Source: an uncultured Alphaproteobacteria bacterium (GTDB lineage: Bacteria > Pseudomonadota > Alphaproteobacteria > Thalassobaculales > Thalassobaculaceae). Taken from it: a stretch of 23,112 nt of DNA. Both the position numbers and the translations under genes were made by a program. Shown one piece after another: positions 15,119 to 23,112 of the stretch; within the stretch, counting starts at the first letter, position 1; the number at the start of each line of letters is the position of its first letter. The stretch is from the NCBI GenBank assembly GCA_938028645.1, contig CALIMD010000003.1:1-23112 (forward strand). Reading direction: 5' to 3'. The notes under the pieces are model-generated. The model was not told the origin of the DNA, made no database searches, and saw only the letters and a list, made by a program, of their open reading frames with translations.

Positions 15119-17176
15119 TTAGCGCTTGAGTTGGATACTAACAGAAAACGTCTGAACAGAACTTGAGCTTCCTATAGATGAAAACCTGTTTTTCATGCCA
15201 ACTAAGAAACGCGTACATTCATCTTCGTAAATTGCAGAAGCCTCGAAAACATCTCTTTGGCCATCCAAATAGCTTTGTTTACCAGAAATTTTCCAATCCC
15301 TTATTGCCGTAGAAATGTTTAATTCGCTAGTTATTTGATGATCACTCAGACGGTCGTATCTAGTGGTTGCACTTGCCAACCAATTATCCCCAAAGGAAAA
15401 ACTCAACCCTAGGCTTGATTGCGCATTCACTAATTCCCCCTTTGATGAGAACAGGCCCTTAGAGTCAAAGCTCATCAATTCTGGTGTTGAAAACGCTCCG
15501 CCTAGAACATACGCGATACTGGAGTCAGGAAAACCATTGCCCAAATCGGATTTGTCTGCCGGGTTCGACACAATCGGTGCGCCAGTAGACACTTTTATCG
15601 TGTAGCCGCTATCCCAGTATGCCGAATAATTGAGACCTAGGCTTGCCCCATACCCTTCCCATTCCTCTGAGAAGCCACTTATTTCTTCAGGTCTATGAAG
15701 TTCACCAGTGTTCACCACGCTACTGGAGCGAAAAAGTTCAAAGGCATCATCCGTAGTTTGATTTCCATAGCTCAATGTGAAAACGGGTTCGACAGTTTGT
15801 GAGATTTTATTTCCTGTATTGGAAAAAGGTAACTTAGCAACAAAGCCGACTTTGTTCTTCATCTGGGATTGTGGATCGTTGGGGCTTTCATTTTCAGGAT
15901 CTAGTGAGATGTTTAGTTCAGTTTCAGCTACAGTCGAGATTTCTAATCTTTTGCCAAGCTGCTTTGCATAGCTATGGCTCACTTTTGCAGTTGCTTCGCT
16001 TGAAAAGGGTGTAACTTGTTCGTCCCTCGCTTTTGATGAACTTGTTGTAAGGTCCAAAGATCCTAAAACCTGTCCGGGCAAAAGGTTTTGCGCGATGGGC
16101 CTAGAGTAACCTACAGATCCGGTAACTTCCGTTTCTGTCGTATTGTCAAAAAAATCATTACGAACCAATTTGACCGATTGCTTTAGATTTCCCTTTCCAT
16201 CAAATTCTTCCTTTTCCAAAGTGACGCGTGTTTCAAATTTGTCTTCCGAGAAATACCCATAGTCACCCAAGTAACCATCATCTGAAACCTTACCCGTCTG
16301 AAAATTGATATGGTATCCACTGGCCGAAACGAAAGAGCCGTCGGCTTTAATGAAATATCTTAACTCATTTGGGTGAATGGTATCTTTTGAAACGGCTCCG
16401 CTGACTGTTAGATTTCCATTTTCAAAAGCCTGCCTGTAGCGATACTCTAACGTATTTGTTTCTGTAGACAAAAGGGGCGTGAGCAAGAGATCTTTATCGT
16501 CTTTTATGGGAACAAAGTAAGGTATGCGTACACCTGTACCTAACTTTGAAGACACCTCTAACGATGGCATGAGGAAGCCCCTAGCTCGACTTATTCTGGG
16601 ATCGGGTAATCTCAGGTATGGCGTAAAGGCCACCGGAACGCCTTTTACCTTTAAAACAACATTCTTATACATAATTTCACTTCGATCAGCGTTGCGGTCC
16701 GCGCTTCGTGCAGAAAAATGCCACAGAGGTTGCTTAGCTTTGCACTCTTTGCAGGTTGTAACCCGCCAAATATTATTAGCCCGATCGACTTCACCGCCGT
16801 CCATAAAAACTTCGCTGGCAGAAATTTTTAGCTTTTCATCAACCAAAATATTTGCGGCTTGAATGAGACCCGCACGCATCTCAAGTCCAAGTTGCCCTTC
16901 ACTACCTAAAATTTTAGTATTCTGACCTTCCAGAAAAATAGTTATATTTTCAACATAAATTTCCTCGGTCTTATCATCAAAAATCAGCTTTGTAGCCTTT
17001 AAAAGTTGATTGCCGCGACGGGCTTCAACATTGCCTTCTGCAATCAAGATATTATCCTCGGTGATTTTTATCTTGTCAGCAAGCAAGGTCACTGAATTAT
17101 CTAAAGGCAAAGACTGCGAAGACACAGCGGTCGTCAGAAACACAAAAAATACAAAGAGATAAGGCAGTTTAGGCAT
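15119..17176 (-). CDS. lptD: LPS-assembly outer-membrane protein LptD
   Basis: LptD is the outer-membrane barrel that inserts lipopolysaccharide into the outer leaflet together with LptE. The 685-residue product has a signal peptide (about 1-20), an N-terminal OstA/LptA-like jellyroll (about 28-130, LLADKIKITEDNILIAEGNVEARRGNQLL), a TCKECKAKQPLWHFSA segment with a Cys pair, then the conserved VPVAFTPYLRLPDPRISRARGFLMPS and LGTGVRIPYFVPI stretches. The rest is beta-barrel ending in VSIQLKR. The sequence style matches Rhodobacteraceae LptD. It converges with the Wzz-like gene. The usual surA-pdxA-rsmA genes are not downstream. Confidence 0.93.
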   Translation of the reverse strand: MPKLPYLFVFFVFLTTAVSSQSLPLDNSVTLLADKIKITEDNILIAEGNVEARRGNQLLKATKLIFDDKTEEIYVENITIFLEGQNTKILGSEGQLGLEMRAGLIQAANILVDEKLKISASEVFMDGGEVDRANNIWRVTTCKECKAKQPLWHFSARSADRNADRSEIMYKNVVLKVKGVPVAFTPYLRLPDPRISRARGFLMPSLEVSSKLGTGVRIPYFVPIKDDKDLLLTPLLSTETNTLEYRYRQAFENGNLTVSGAVSKDTIHPNELRYFIKADGSFVSASGYHINFQTGKVSDDGYLGDYGYFSEDKFETRVTLEKEEFDGKGNLKQSVKLVRNDFFDNTTETEVTGSVGYSRPIAQNLLPGQVLGSLDLTTSSSKARDEQVTPFSSEATAKVSHSYAKQLGKRLEISTVAETELNISLDPENESPNDPQSQMKNKVGFVAKLPFSNTGNKISQTVEPVFTLSYGNQTTDDAFELFRSSSVVNTGELHRPEEISGFSEEWEGYGASLGLNYSAYWDSGYTIKVSTGAPIVSNPADKSDLGNGFPDSSIAYVLGGAFSTPELMSFDSKGLFSSKGELVNAQSSLGLSFSFGDNWLASATTRYDRLSDHQITSELNISTAIRDWKISGKQSYLDGQRDVFEASAIYEDECTRFLVGMKNRFSSIGSSSSVQTFSVSIQLKR

Positions 17177-17536
17177 TTAGTTGGATGCCCTTGGTTAGAC
17201 TTCATTCAGCCTAAAGACTATAGCCGCCTAAACCTAAGCTTTGCAATGTGTTAGATAATAAATTTTTATTCCAAATATTAATCAAGCGATTTTCTTTTTA
17301 AACCTTCTTAGAATTCTGCTGTGTGAGCGTTCAGAGCTGAATAAATATTCTTGCAGTGGAGTGCATCGGACTAGCCATAATCTTTCAAAAAAAGATGAAA
17401 TCCAAACACTATGAAAAAGGATTAATGCAAAAAATGATTTAGCTGCCGAACTGTAGAGAGCATCTATCCAAAGAAACAACCGAAGTCGTTCTTAACTTGA
17501 TCCACTTAAACTTTACCAACATAAACTTAAGGCCGA
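17177..17536 (-). other. Spacer upstream of lptD with a doubtful small frame
   Basis: About 360 bp between lptD and the Fe-S protein gene. A 65-residue minus-strand frame (17282-17479) contains a hydrophobic patch and a basic end, but resembles no family I know and has no clear ribosome site. The spacer probably carries the lptD promoter, which I cannot place. Confidence 0.3.
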
Positions 17537-18853
17537 TCATAGTTTCCACCACATCTCTGGTTTTTTTCGCTCACCATGATGACTGGACAATTTCAAAGCC
17601 AATTTGCGCAATGGACCCAACGCTAATTTCAACCAAAGCCGGTGAACCCATTTCGTATAGTCACGGTTGAAAGGGCATACACGCATGCATATTGCACAAT
17701 CTGACGCCAATTTTGCCCAAAATGAAAAACACTTTTTAGAATCCGAAGTCCACTTCCGAACCCCTTTGATCGCAGAGATATCACCATTATTTTCTTTCGG
17801 GGGACCATATGGCAGTGCCTTTACGGGGCAGGCATCCGCACATTTTGTACAAATATCACAAAATGCTCTAACACCTATGGGTTTTGGAGCATCATGTGCC
17901 AGCGGCAAGTTGGTGAGGATTTTTGAAAAGCGCAGACGCGGTCCAAATTTGGAAGTAATAACCATTTGGTTCCGCCCATATTCCCCCAGCCCTGCCTTTA
18001 AAGCGTATGGAATTACGAGGGCAGTATCGTTCATCGACGGAACTGCTTCAAAACCAAGGTTGCGTATGTAAGCTGCCAACTGAATGACTATAGTCGTTTC
18101 GCGACTATATTCGCGTCCCGTCGCTGCACCTGCGAGTGCAGAAGGATATGTTGAAACAAGCTCTGCGTCCATCTCATGGCCCAATACGATGACAGACGTC
18201 AGCCCTTCGGGCAGTTCTTGTGGAACAGATGACATGTCACGAGCATCTACGCGTGCCGTATAAATCCAACGATCATCAAGGTCAGTAATGCCGCATAAAT
18301 CCGCACCAAAAAATTTTGCTATTCGCTTAATTTCTCTTGCCATTTTAGTTGGATCGTCGACCGCAACGGCTTTACTAGCAACAGGTGTGTCCGGGGCAAT
18401 AGGTGCCTGAAACCCCTCACGGCGTCCCTCTGAGGACCCTCGGTTTGATATAATGTCAGAAACTATCCAAGCCGCATTCCGCAAGGCAAAATCTCTTTGA
18501 TTAAAGCCACCGCCACGCCGCGGTGTTGCTTCCATGCGGTGCGAGGCAAAAAAAGCATCTGTTTGATCTGTACGAACAGTCTTGTCCCAAAAAGCACGTG
18601 AAAATATATCGTTTCTTTGATTAAATGGTTCGAAATTGCGAGTAACTTCAATTCCAGCAACTTCATCGCCTTTACGCTGTAGTGATTTATTGCATGTCCT
18701 AGGCATCAAAGACCCAATAGCTACTAAACTGACGGAATTTACGCCCTTTAATTTTAATGCCTTTATTGACATGTGACTAGAAATTTTAACTTTGTAGAGC
18801 CTGAATAAAACTCCTCCACGCACGTTAGCTAAAAGAGACAAGGAAGCTGCCAT
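17537..18853 (-). CDS. Reductive dehalogenase-like corrinoid/iron-sulfur protein (RdhA/QueG superfamily)
   Basis: The family couples a corrinoid centre to two [4Fe-4S] clusters. The 438-residue product has a conserved N-terminal block (VTRNFEPFNQRNDIFSRAFWDKTVR), a Tyr-bearing GREYSRE (Tyr249, candidate catalytic Tyr), then GLGEYGRNQMVITSKFGPRLRFSKILTNLPL, typical of RdhA. Cluster motifs are C332xxC335xxC338xxxC342P and C386xxC389xxxC393P, with a further Cys375. No Tat signal is seen, and there is no C-terminal flavin/ferredoxin reductase domain as in the self-sufficient type (NpRdhA), so an outside electron donor is needed. It is longer than QueG and lacks that family's exact motifs. The ATG at 18772 is an alternative start. 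Dehalogenase activity is inference. Confidence 0.75.
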   Translation of the reverse strand: MAASLSLLANVRGGVLFRLYKVKISSHMSIKALKLKGVNSVSLVAIGSLMPRTCNKSLQRKGDEVAGIEVTRNFEPFNQRNDIFSRAFWDKTVRTDQTDAFFASHRMEATPRRGGGFNQRDFALRNAAWIVSDIISNRGSSEGRREGFQAPIAPDTPVASKAVAVDDPTKMAREIKRIAKFFGADLCGITDLDDRWIYTARVDARDMSSVPQELPEGLTSVIVLGHEMDAELVSTYPSALAGAATGREYSRETTIVIQLAAYIRNLGFEAVPSMNDTALVIPYALKAGLGEYGRNQMVITSKFGPRLRFSKILTNLPLAHDAPKPIGVRAFCDICTKCADACPVKALPYGPPKENNGDISAIKGVRKWTSDSKKCFSFWAKLASDCAICMRVCPFNRDYTKWVHRLWLKLALGPLRKLALKLSSHHGERKKPEMWWKL

Positions 18854-18931
18854 AAAGTTGCGCCATAGCCTACCACGGCGTATCCCGAAAAAATTAATTT
18901 TTCCACAATATCAGCATGTTGTTTTGGAAAG

Positions 18932-18977
18932 TGGTGCCCGGGGGCGGATTTGAACCACCGACACGAGGATTTTCAGT
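18932..18977 (-). tRNA. tRNA-Phe 3' fragment (46 nt), probable attachment-site copy
   Basis: On the minus strand this reads from the anticodon loop to the CCA end: CTGAAAA loop (anticodon GAA), 3' anticodon stem TCCTC, variable loop, T-arm GGTGG-TTCAAAT-CCGCC, acceptor strand CCCGGGC, discriminator A and CCA. The match to tRNA-Phe stops at the anticodon loop, and the bases that should form the 5' half (from 18978 on) are unrelated. This is the pattern left when an integrase inserts an element into the 3' part of a tRNA gene. The 3' end points left, so the inserted element lies to the right and the intact tRNA-Phe should be at its far end. Confidence 0.85.
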
Positions 18978-19199
18978 AGCGATGGTGTTATATTAATATT
19001 TAATTTCAACATATTATTTAATAATTAATTAGGTGTGCAAAAAAGTGTGTTTTTACTGCTTCGTTTGCTCTGGGGAAACCACTGTGTCTTGAACCAATGG
19101 CGGAAAAACAATTCTAGTGATCCAACACCCCTACTTCCTATTTAACCGGAAAGTTACATGTCTTACTTTAATAAGAGAGAGCCTCATCAGATAGTTCAA
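18978..19199. other. AT-rich sequence inside the island end
   Basis: No gene seen. It begins with a very AT-rich stretch (18988-19031), then two near-copies of GGTGTGC/AAGTGTGT separated by A-runs (19033-19054). These may be integrase arm-type sites. Confidence 0.35.
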
Positions 19200-19418
19200 T
19201 CAATTTTCGCTTGCGAACTTAAAGCCAAACCGGTGCCACCAGTAGCGGACAGATTCATAGCTTACATCTACTCCACGCTCATGAAGCAGGTCTTCCACAT
19301 TTCTCAGTGAGAGTGGAAATCTCACATACAGCATGATTGCAGGCTGGATGATCTCAGGACTGGTTTTGAAGTAGCGAAAGGATACTCGAGTGGGCATGTC
19401 ACAGAAGTTAATTTCCAA
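19200..19418 (-). pseudogene. IS6-family transposase, N-terminal fragment
   Basis: The 72-residue frame carries the N-terminal IS6/IS26-type signature: SFRYFKTSPEIIQPAIMLYVRFPLSLRNVEDLLHERGVDVSYESVRYWWHRFG. It stops soon after the helix-turn-helix part. The DDE catalytic domain is missing, and the next bases do not continue it in any frame I read. It is a dead remnant of an insertion sequence next to the tRNA fragment, showing that mobile DNA has visited this junction. Confidence 0.8.
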
Positions 19419-19456
19419 GATGCTGTGTAATCACTAGATCAATGCTCTTCTAGTGA

Positions 19457-19990
19457 AAGTTAATCAAAAGAAGAGTAAATGAATTAACCTGTTTGTTTTC
19501 AAAGCTATATATACAAAAATCCAAGGGGTTGTTCCTTTGCTTCTCTTGGACCATCTCACTTTAATCAAACTGGACCCAAGAGTGAGGCCAGCTTGCGCAT
19601 GGAACGCAGAACTGAAGTTAACAAAAATAGGCTGTTTTGCTTCATTCTACACTCGGAACGATTGTGCAAATTTGATCTGGATGCAGATTATTCTAGAAAC
19701 CAATCGGTCGGCCGGGTAGATATCTTTAACTATAGATCAATGTTCGATTGAGCAAAGTTTGCTTGAAGTCGGGGCTCCCGGAGGGTTAATTTTTTTTTGT
19801 TAAAGCATGGTTAAAATTTGGTTTTATTTTCCGTTTGCTTCGGATGCGACTTTCGCAATACAGCGCTCTGAAATAAATACCTGAAAGGACAAATACTGGA
19901 AGCTTCCATAAAAGGTCTGTGTTTGAGACTAATTTGTTAGCTGCAATTGGATAATTCCACTGCAGTGGACAAACTAGAAGGCAATATACA
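19457..19990. other. Non-coding stretch before the alcohol dehydrogenase operon
   Basis: About 530 bp with no gene I can support. A 60-residue + frame at 19537-19719 has no family resemblance. The operon promoter should lie in 19790-19980, but no clear -35/-10 pair stands out. Confidence 0.3.
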
Positions 19991-21094
19991 ATGGTTGAAA
20001 CTGTAACCGCCGCTGTTCGGGTCGGCGCCAATAAAACTGAATTCCGGGAATTTCAGATGCCGGATGTTCCGGAAGACTGCGCCCTCTTGAAGGTGGAGGT
20101 TGCTGGAATTTGTGGAACGGATGTTAAATTTTACTCGAAACCGCCGATTGCTGACCCGGTGATCATGGGACATGAGAATATTGGTGTTATTGCTAAGGCA
20201 GGCAAGACTTTTCAGCAGCGCCGGGGTCTAAAGGAAGGCGATCGGGTCTTCGCTGAGCACTACGTTGGTTGCTGGAACTGTGATCATTGTCAGAGCGGAG
20301 ATTTTCGTTTGTGTATTGCAACTGACTGGCGCCGTAACCCTGATGCAATAAGATTTGGGTATACTTCCACCGAAAAAGAACCTCATCTTTATGGCGGGTT
20401 TTCGCAGTACATGTTTCTTCCATGGAATTCTGTGCTGCACAAGGTGCCTGATGTGCTCACAGCTGAATTGGCGGGTATTGTTACGCCAATGGCTAATGGA
20501 ATCCAATGGGCTCTATTTGATTGCAATGTTGGCTTTCTAAGCAAGGTGCTTGTGCAAGGGCCGGGGCAGCAGGGGCTTAGCCAAGTTGTCGCCTGTAAAC
20601 AGGCAGGTGCGTCTACAATAATTGTAACTGGCACTAGCAGAGATGGTCCCCGCCTTGAGGTTGCCAAAATGTTAGGCGCGACACGTGTAATTAATGTCGA
20701 TGAAGAAGACCCTTTGGATGCCATTTTAGATGAAACAGGTGGCTTTGGTGTTGATGTAGCGCTTGATTGTACTGCTGGGGCTGGAACAATCCCAACATTG
20801 CTCGGCATTGAAGCTCTTAAGCGTAAGGGCGGTACGTTGCTGATACAAGGTGAGTTGACCGAGTTTCCCTCTTTCCCATTTGCAAAGATTGCAAATAAAT
20901 ACATCACCATTAAATCTGCACGCGGACACAATTTTGAAAGCTGCGAACAAGCGCTTGAATTGCTGACATCTAAGGATTTTGATTTCAGCAAAATTACTTC
21001 GCACCGGTTTGGGTTGAGCGACACGCATGAAGCAATCAAAGCAGTCGGTGGAAGTGGCGAGGTTATCCACGTGTCCCTGTTACCGTGGGAATAG
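19991..21094 (+). CDS. Zinc-dependent alcohol dehydrogenase (MDR family)
   Basis: MDR dehydrogenases oxidise alcohols or polyols with NAD(P). The 367-residue product has the catalytic zinc site Cys41 (GICGTD), His61-Glu62 (GHE) and the structural zinc loop C94-W-N-C97-D-H-C100 with C108, all with canonical spacing. A cofactor motif GPGQQG follows near residue 190, then the TGTSRDGPRLEVAKMLGATRVINVDEED stretch that usually sets NAD versus NADP choice. The ATG has an AAGG-type site upstream. It overlaps the next gene's earliest start by 10 bp. The substrate is unknown, and it is not one of the standard protocatechuate 4,5-cleavage enzymes. Confidence 0.88.
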   Translation: MVETVTAAVRVGANKTEFREFQMPDVPEDCALLKVEVAGICGTDVKFYSKPPIADPVIMGHENIGVIAKAGKTFQQRRGLKEGDRVFAEHYVGCWNCDHCQSGDFRLCIATDWRRNPDAIRFGYTSTEKEPHLYGGFSQYMFLPWNSVLHKVPDVLTAELAGIVTPMANGIQWALFDCNVGFLSKVLVQGPGQQGLSQVVACKQAGASTIIVTGTSRDGPRLEVAKMLGATRVINVDEEDPLDAILDETGGFGVDVALDCTAGAGTIPTLLGIEALKRKGGTLLIQGELTEFPSFPFAKIANKYITIKSARGHNFESCEQALELLTSKDFDFSKITSHRFGLSDTHEAIKAVGGSGEVIHVSLLPWE

Positions 21095-21111
21095 GTTGGG
21101 CACTGGGCGCA

Positions 21112-22092
21112 ATGAGTGATGAAAAGCGAACAAATGTTACGATTGTAACAGGCTTCCTTGGGAGCGGAAAAACTACAATAATTAACAGATTTCTCGCCTC
21201 TAAAAGTAGTGAGAACATTGTTGTTATTGTTAATGAATTTGGCCAAATTGGAGTTGACGGCGATCTTTTCGATGCCGGTGCCGAAGAAATTCTGGAATTC
21301 AGTAATGGATGTGTTTGTTGTGTAGTGCGCGGTGATCTGATCCGCGGAATGCGCAAAATTCTGAGCGAACGATCTGATTTGGATAGGATCATCATAGAAA
21401 CCTCTGGCATTGCAAATCCAGGGCCTGTTGTGCAATCGATAATTTTTGATCGCGTAATTGCCTCCCGCGTAGATATTGGTTCCGTTCTTTGCCTAGTAGA
21501 TGCCGAGCGCATTGAAAAACAGCTAATAGATTGGCCAACAGCTGCAGAACAATTGGCATTCAGCGATACAATCATCCTGAACCGCTTGGGTGATACTGAT
21601 CCCGAATGGTTGGCAGGTCTAGTCCAAGATCTTAAGAAATTGAATGTTTTTGCAGAAATTGTCCGGGAGGATGAAGCTAAAATTCAAGCCCTGATCGACA
21701 AACGTAGCTTCGACGAACAAAACATTTGTGTAGATCTCGACACTTTGGAAAATAATATTTCTAACCCTTCTGCCGATCATATCAAAGCTGCAGGAATTAC
21801 AAGCTTGTCTTTAATAGCAGAACAACCTTTGGACCAACATAAGTTCAATAACTGGTTATCTAATTTGCTGCTTAAGAACGGCGAGAATATTCTACGAACA
21901 AAAGGCATTGTCTGGATTGATGATGAGCAACCTTTGATTATTCAAGCGGTAAACATGACTCTAGACAGCGTTCCTATAATTAAGGGCACAAACTCGCAAA
22001 AGGTCTCGCGCCTCGTCTTTATCGGGCGGAACCTCAATTCATCAAAACTGCGAAAAGAATTTGAGGCATGTATAATCAAAATGAAAGGTTAG
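21112..22092 (+). CDS. COG0523 (CobW/Zng1-type) metallochaperone GTPase
   Basis: G3E GTPases load metals into client enzymes. I use the ATG at 21112; a GTG at 21085 would add nine residues inside the dehydrogenase end. The 326-residue product has Walker A GFLGSGKT (14-21), the family CxCC metal motif in NGCVCCVVRGDL (Cys67, 69, 70), an ETSGIANPGPV switch region and NRLGD where NKxD is usual. A C-terminal CobW_C-like domain follows. It sits inside an operon with a zinc dehydrogenase and two metal-dependent catabolic enzymes, so it may be a dedicated metal inserter for one of them. Confidence 0.85.
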   Translation: MSDEKRTNVTIVTGFLGSGKTTIINRFLASKSSENIVVIVNEFGQIGVDGDLFDAGAEEILEFSNGCVCCVVRGDLIRGMRKILSERSDLDRIIIETSGIANPGPVVQSIIFDRVIASRVDIGSVLCLVDAERIEKQLIDWPTAAEQLAFSDTIILNRLGDTDPEWLAGLVQDLKKLNVFAEIVREDEAKIQALIDKRSFDEQNICVDLDTLENNISNPSADHIKAAGITSLSLIAEQPLDQHKFNNWLSNLLLKNGENILRTKGIVWIDDEQPLIIQAVNMTLDSVPIIKGTNSQKVSRLVFIGRNLNSSKLRKEFEACIIKMKG

Positions 22093-22098
22093 AAAAAA

Positions 22099-22818
22099 AT
22101 GCCAATCGTAAATACCGAAATTCACCGCGCTGACCGTTTGAACACCGATGCTCTGTCGAAGTACGGTGTTGCAACTGTACATGAAGCGCAAGGTCGTACT
22201 GGACTCATGGCTGCCAGGATGCGACCAATTTTTCGAGGCCCTAGGATTAGCGGAACAGCAATAACGGTCGCTGTTCCCCCTGGCGATAACTTAATGATTC
22301 ATGTGGCCATAGAACAATGCCAGGAAGGAGACATTCTGGTGGTCAGCCCGATATCAAGATCTAACTCTGGTTATTTTGGCGACCTTTTAGGAACATTGTG
22401 CAAGAGCCGCGGCGTTCGCGGGTTGATCATCGATGCCGGCTGTCGAGATATCGATGATCTGGAGGCGATGAATTTCCCAGTCTGGTCTCAGGTGATATCT
22501 GCCCATGGAACAGTCAAGGAGACTCTGGGCGACATAAACGTGCCTATTTCCTGCGGAGAGGTCGTCGTCAATCCCGGAGATGCAATTCTAGCAGACAGCG
22601 ATGGCGTCGTTGTCGTACCCGCAAATGATGTTACCAATGTGGTGGAAGCTGCAAAGGCTCGAGAACAACAAGAGAAAACAATACGAAAACGTTATAAAAG
22701 TGGGGAATTGGGGCTCGATATGGGCAATATGCGCGTTAAGCTAGCTCAAAAGGGGCTCATCTACCGAGCCAATGGGCCAGGGGTTGTCAGTGGAAAACCG
22801 GAGGACAACAAGTCATGA
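22099..22818 (+). CDS. 4-carboxy-4-hydroxy-2-oxoadipate aldolase (LigK/RraA type)
   Basis: The enzyme splits CHA into pyruvate and oxaloacetate, the last step of protocatechuate or gallate 4,5-cleavage. The 239-residue product is a RraA-fold protein with the metal and substrate motif GDLLG (94-98), then IIDAGCRD with Asp112, Arg116 and Asp117, as in HMG/CHA aldolases. The extended C-terminus (about 200-239) is present as in the aldolases and absent from true RraA ribonuclease inhibitors. It lies 6 bp after the GTPase gene and overlaps the next gene by ATGA (22815-22818). The neighbour's identity supports the LigK assignment. Confidence 0.85.
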   Translation: MPIVNTEIHRADRLNTDALSKYGVATVHEAQGRTGLMAARMRPIFRGPRISGTAITVAVPPGDNLMIHVAIEQCQEGDILVVSPISRSNSGYFGDLLGTLCKSRGVRGLIIDAGCRDIDDLEAMNFPVWSQVISAHGTVKETLGDINVPISCGEVVVNPGDAILADSDGVVVVPANDVTNVVEAAKAREQQEKTIRKRYKSGELGLDMGNMRVKLAQKGLIYRANGPGVVSGKPEDNKS

Positions 22819-23112
22819 TTATAGATTGTCACGGTCATTACACAACCGCTCCTACAAAACTGCAGACATACCGAGAGGCACAGATTGCCCATTTTGAAAA
22901 TGTTAACATGCCACCGGCAACACTTGCGGACATCAGCGATGATGAAATTTGTGAAAGCATTGAAAACAACCAGCTGAAAGCCTTGAAAGAACGTGGTTGT
23001 GATATGACAATTTTTTCTCCAAAAGCATCTGCGATGGCACACCATAAAGGAGATGAAGCCGTTTCCAAAGAATGGTCACGGATTAACAACAATCTTATTC
23101 ATCGGGTCGTAT
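22815..23112 (+). CDS. ligJ: 4-oxalomesaconate hydratase, LigJ type (3' end outside window)
   Basis: LigJ hydrates 4-oxalomesaconate to the CHA substrate of the aldolase before it, in an amidohydrolase fold that needs zinc. Ninety-nine codons are visible. They begin MIIDCHGHY with the HxH metal-binding pair, followed by the ISDDEICESIENNQLKALKERGCDMTIFSPKASAMAHHKGD stretch that matches LigJ closely. The start overlaps the aldolase stop as ATGA, so the two are co-translated. The remainder and further pathway genes should lie to the right. Confidence 0.85.
   Translation, partial: MIIDCHGHYTTAPTKLQTYREAQIAHFENVNMPPATLADISDDEICESIENNQLKALKERGCDMTIFSPKASAMAHHKGDEAVSKEWSRINNNLIHRVV

Noticed and set aside
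17282..17479. 65-residue minus-strand frame upstream of lptD
   Set aside because: No ribosome site, no family resemblance; not called as a gene.
19431..19456. 7-bp inverted repeat TCACTAG/CTAGTGA with a 12-nt loop beside the IS6 fragment
   Set aside because: Does not match an IS6 terminal repeat that I know and has no T-run; no role can be supported.
19537..19719. 60-residue + frame in the island spacer
   Set aside because: No recognisable motif, no clear ribosome site, and it lies in a region of mobile-DNA debris.
20389..21435. 348-residue minus-strand frame opposite the dehydrogenase and GTPase genes
   Set aside because: It is the antisense shadow of two clear genes and has no family features.

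Overview
The window looks like part of a marine alphaproteobacterial chromosome, probably Rhodobacterales-like. The evidence is the style of the LptD sequence (a CxxC-containing N-terminal part running into conserved LRLPDP and GTGxxxPYF stretches) and a sigma54-run flagellar cluster whose order recalls the fla1 system of Rhodobacter sphaeroides. This placement comes from memory of the families, not from a search. The stator proteins resemble the sodium-type PomA/PomB, which fits a marine habitat.

Region 1 (1-8046, + strand) is a tightly packed flagellar run: fliK (5' end cut by the window), fliL, fliM, fliN, fliO, fliP, fliQ, fliR and flhB. It encodes hook-length control, the switch and the export gate. 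Four uncharacterised genes follow flhB: a small membrane protein, a Cys-rich mini-protein, a bitopic coiled-coil protein and a PDZ/membrane protein. Region 2 (8116-11868, - strand) holds rpoN and a motA-motB-small membrane protein operon. A DUF1566 exported protein (11960, +) diverges from motA, followed by a sigma54 activator without a receiver domain (12690-13742).

Sigma54 -24/-12 elements with the exact GG-N10-GC spacing precede fliO, the bitopic coiled-coil gene, rpoN and motA. Sigma factor, likely activator and target promoters therefore lie within about 11 kb. Predicted transcription starts place the rpoN mRNA start at its own AUG (leaderless), and the fliO mRNA start just after a hairpin arm that would otherwise hide the fliO Shine-Dalgarno.

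Region 3 (13927-18853) is envelope and redox: a Wzz-like chain-length protein, LptD (-), and a corrinoid/Fe-S protein of the reductive dehalogenase/QueG superfamily (-).

Region 4 (18932 to the right edge) looks like an acquired island. It opens with the 3' 46 nt of a tRNA-Phe gene with no 5' half, oriented so that the inserted DNA lies to the right. Short repeats, a truncated IS6-type transposase and non-coding sequence follow. Next comes a four-gene operon: Zn alcohol dehydrogenase, COG0523 GTPase, LigK/RraA-type CHA aldolase and LigJ-type oxalomesaconate hydratase (cut by the window). The last two are the terminal steps of protocatechuate or gallate 4,5-cleavage.
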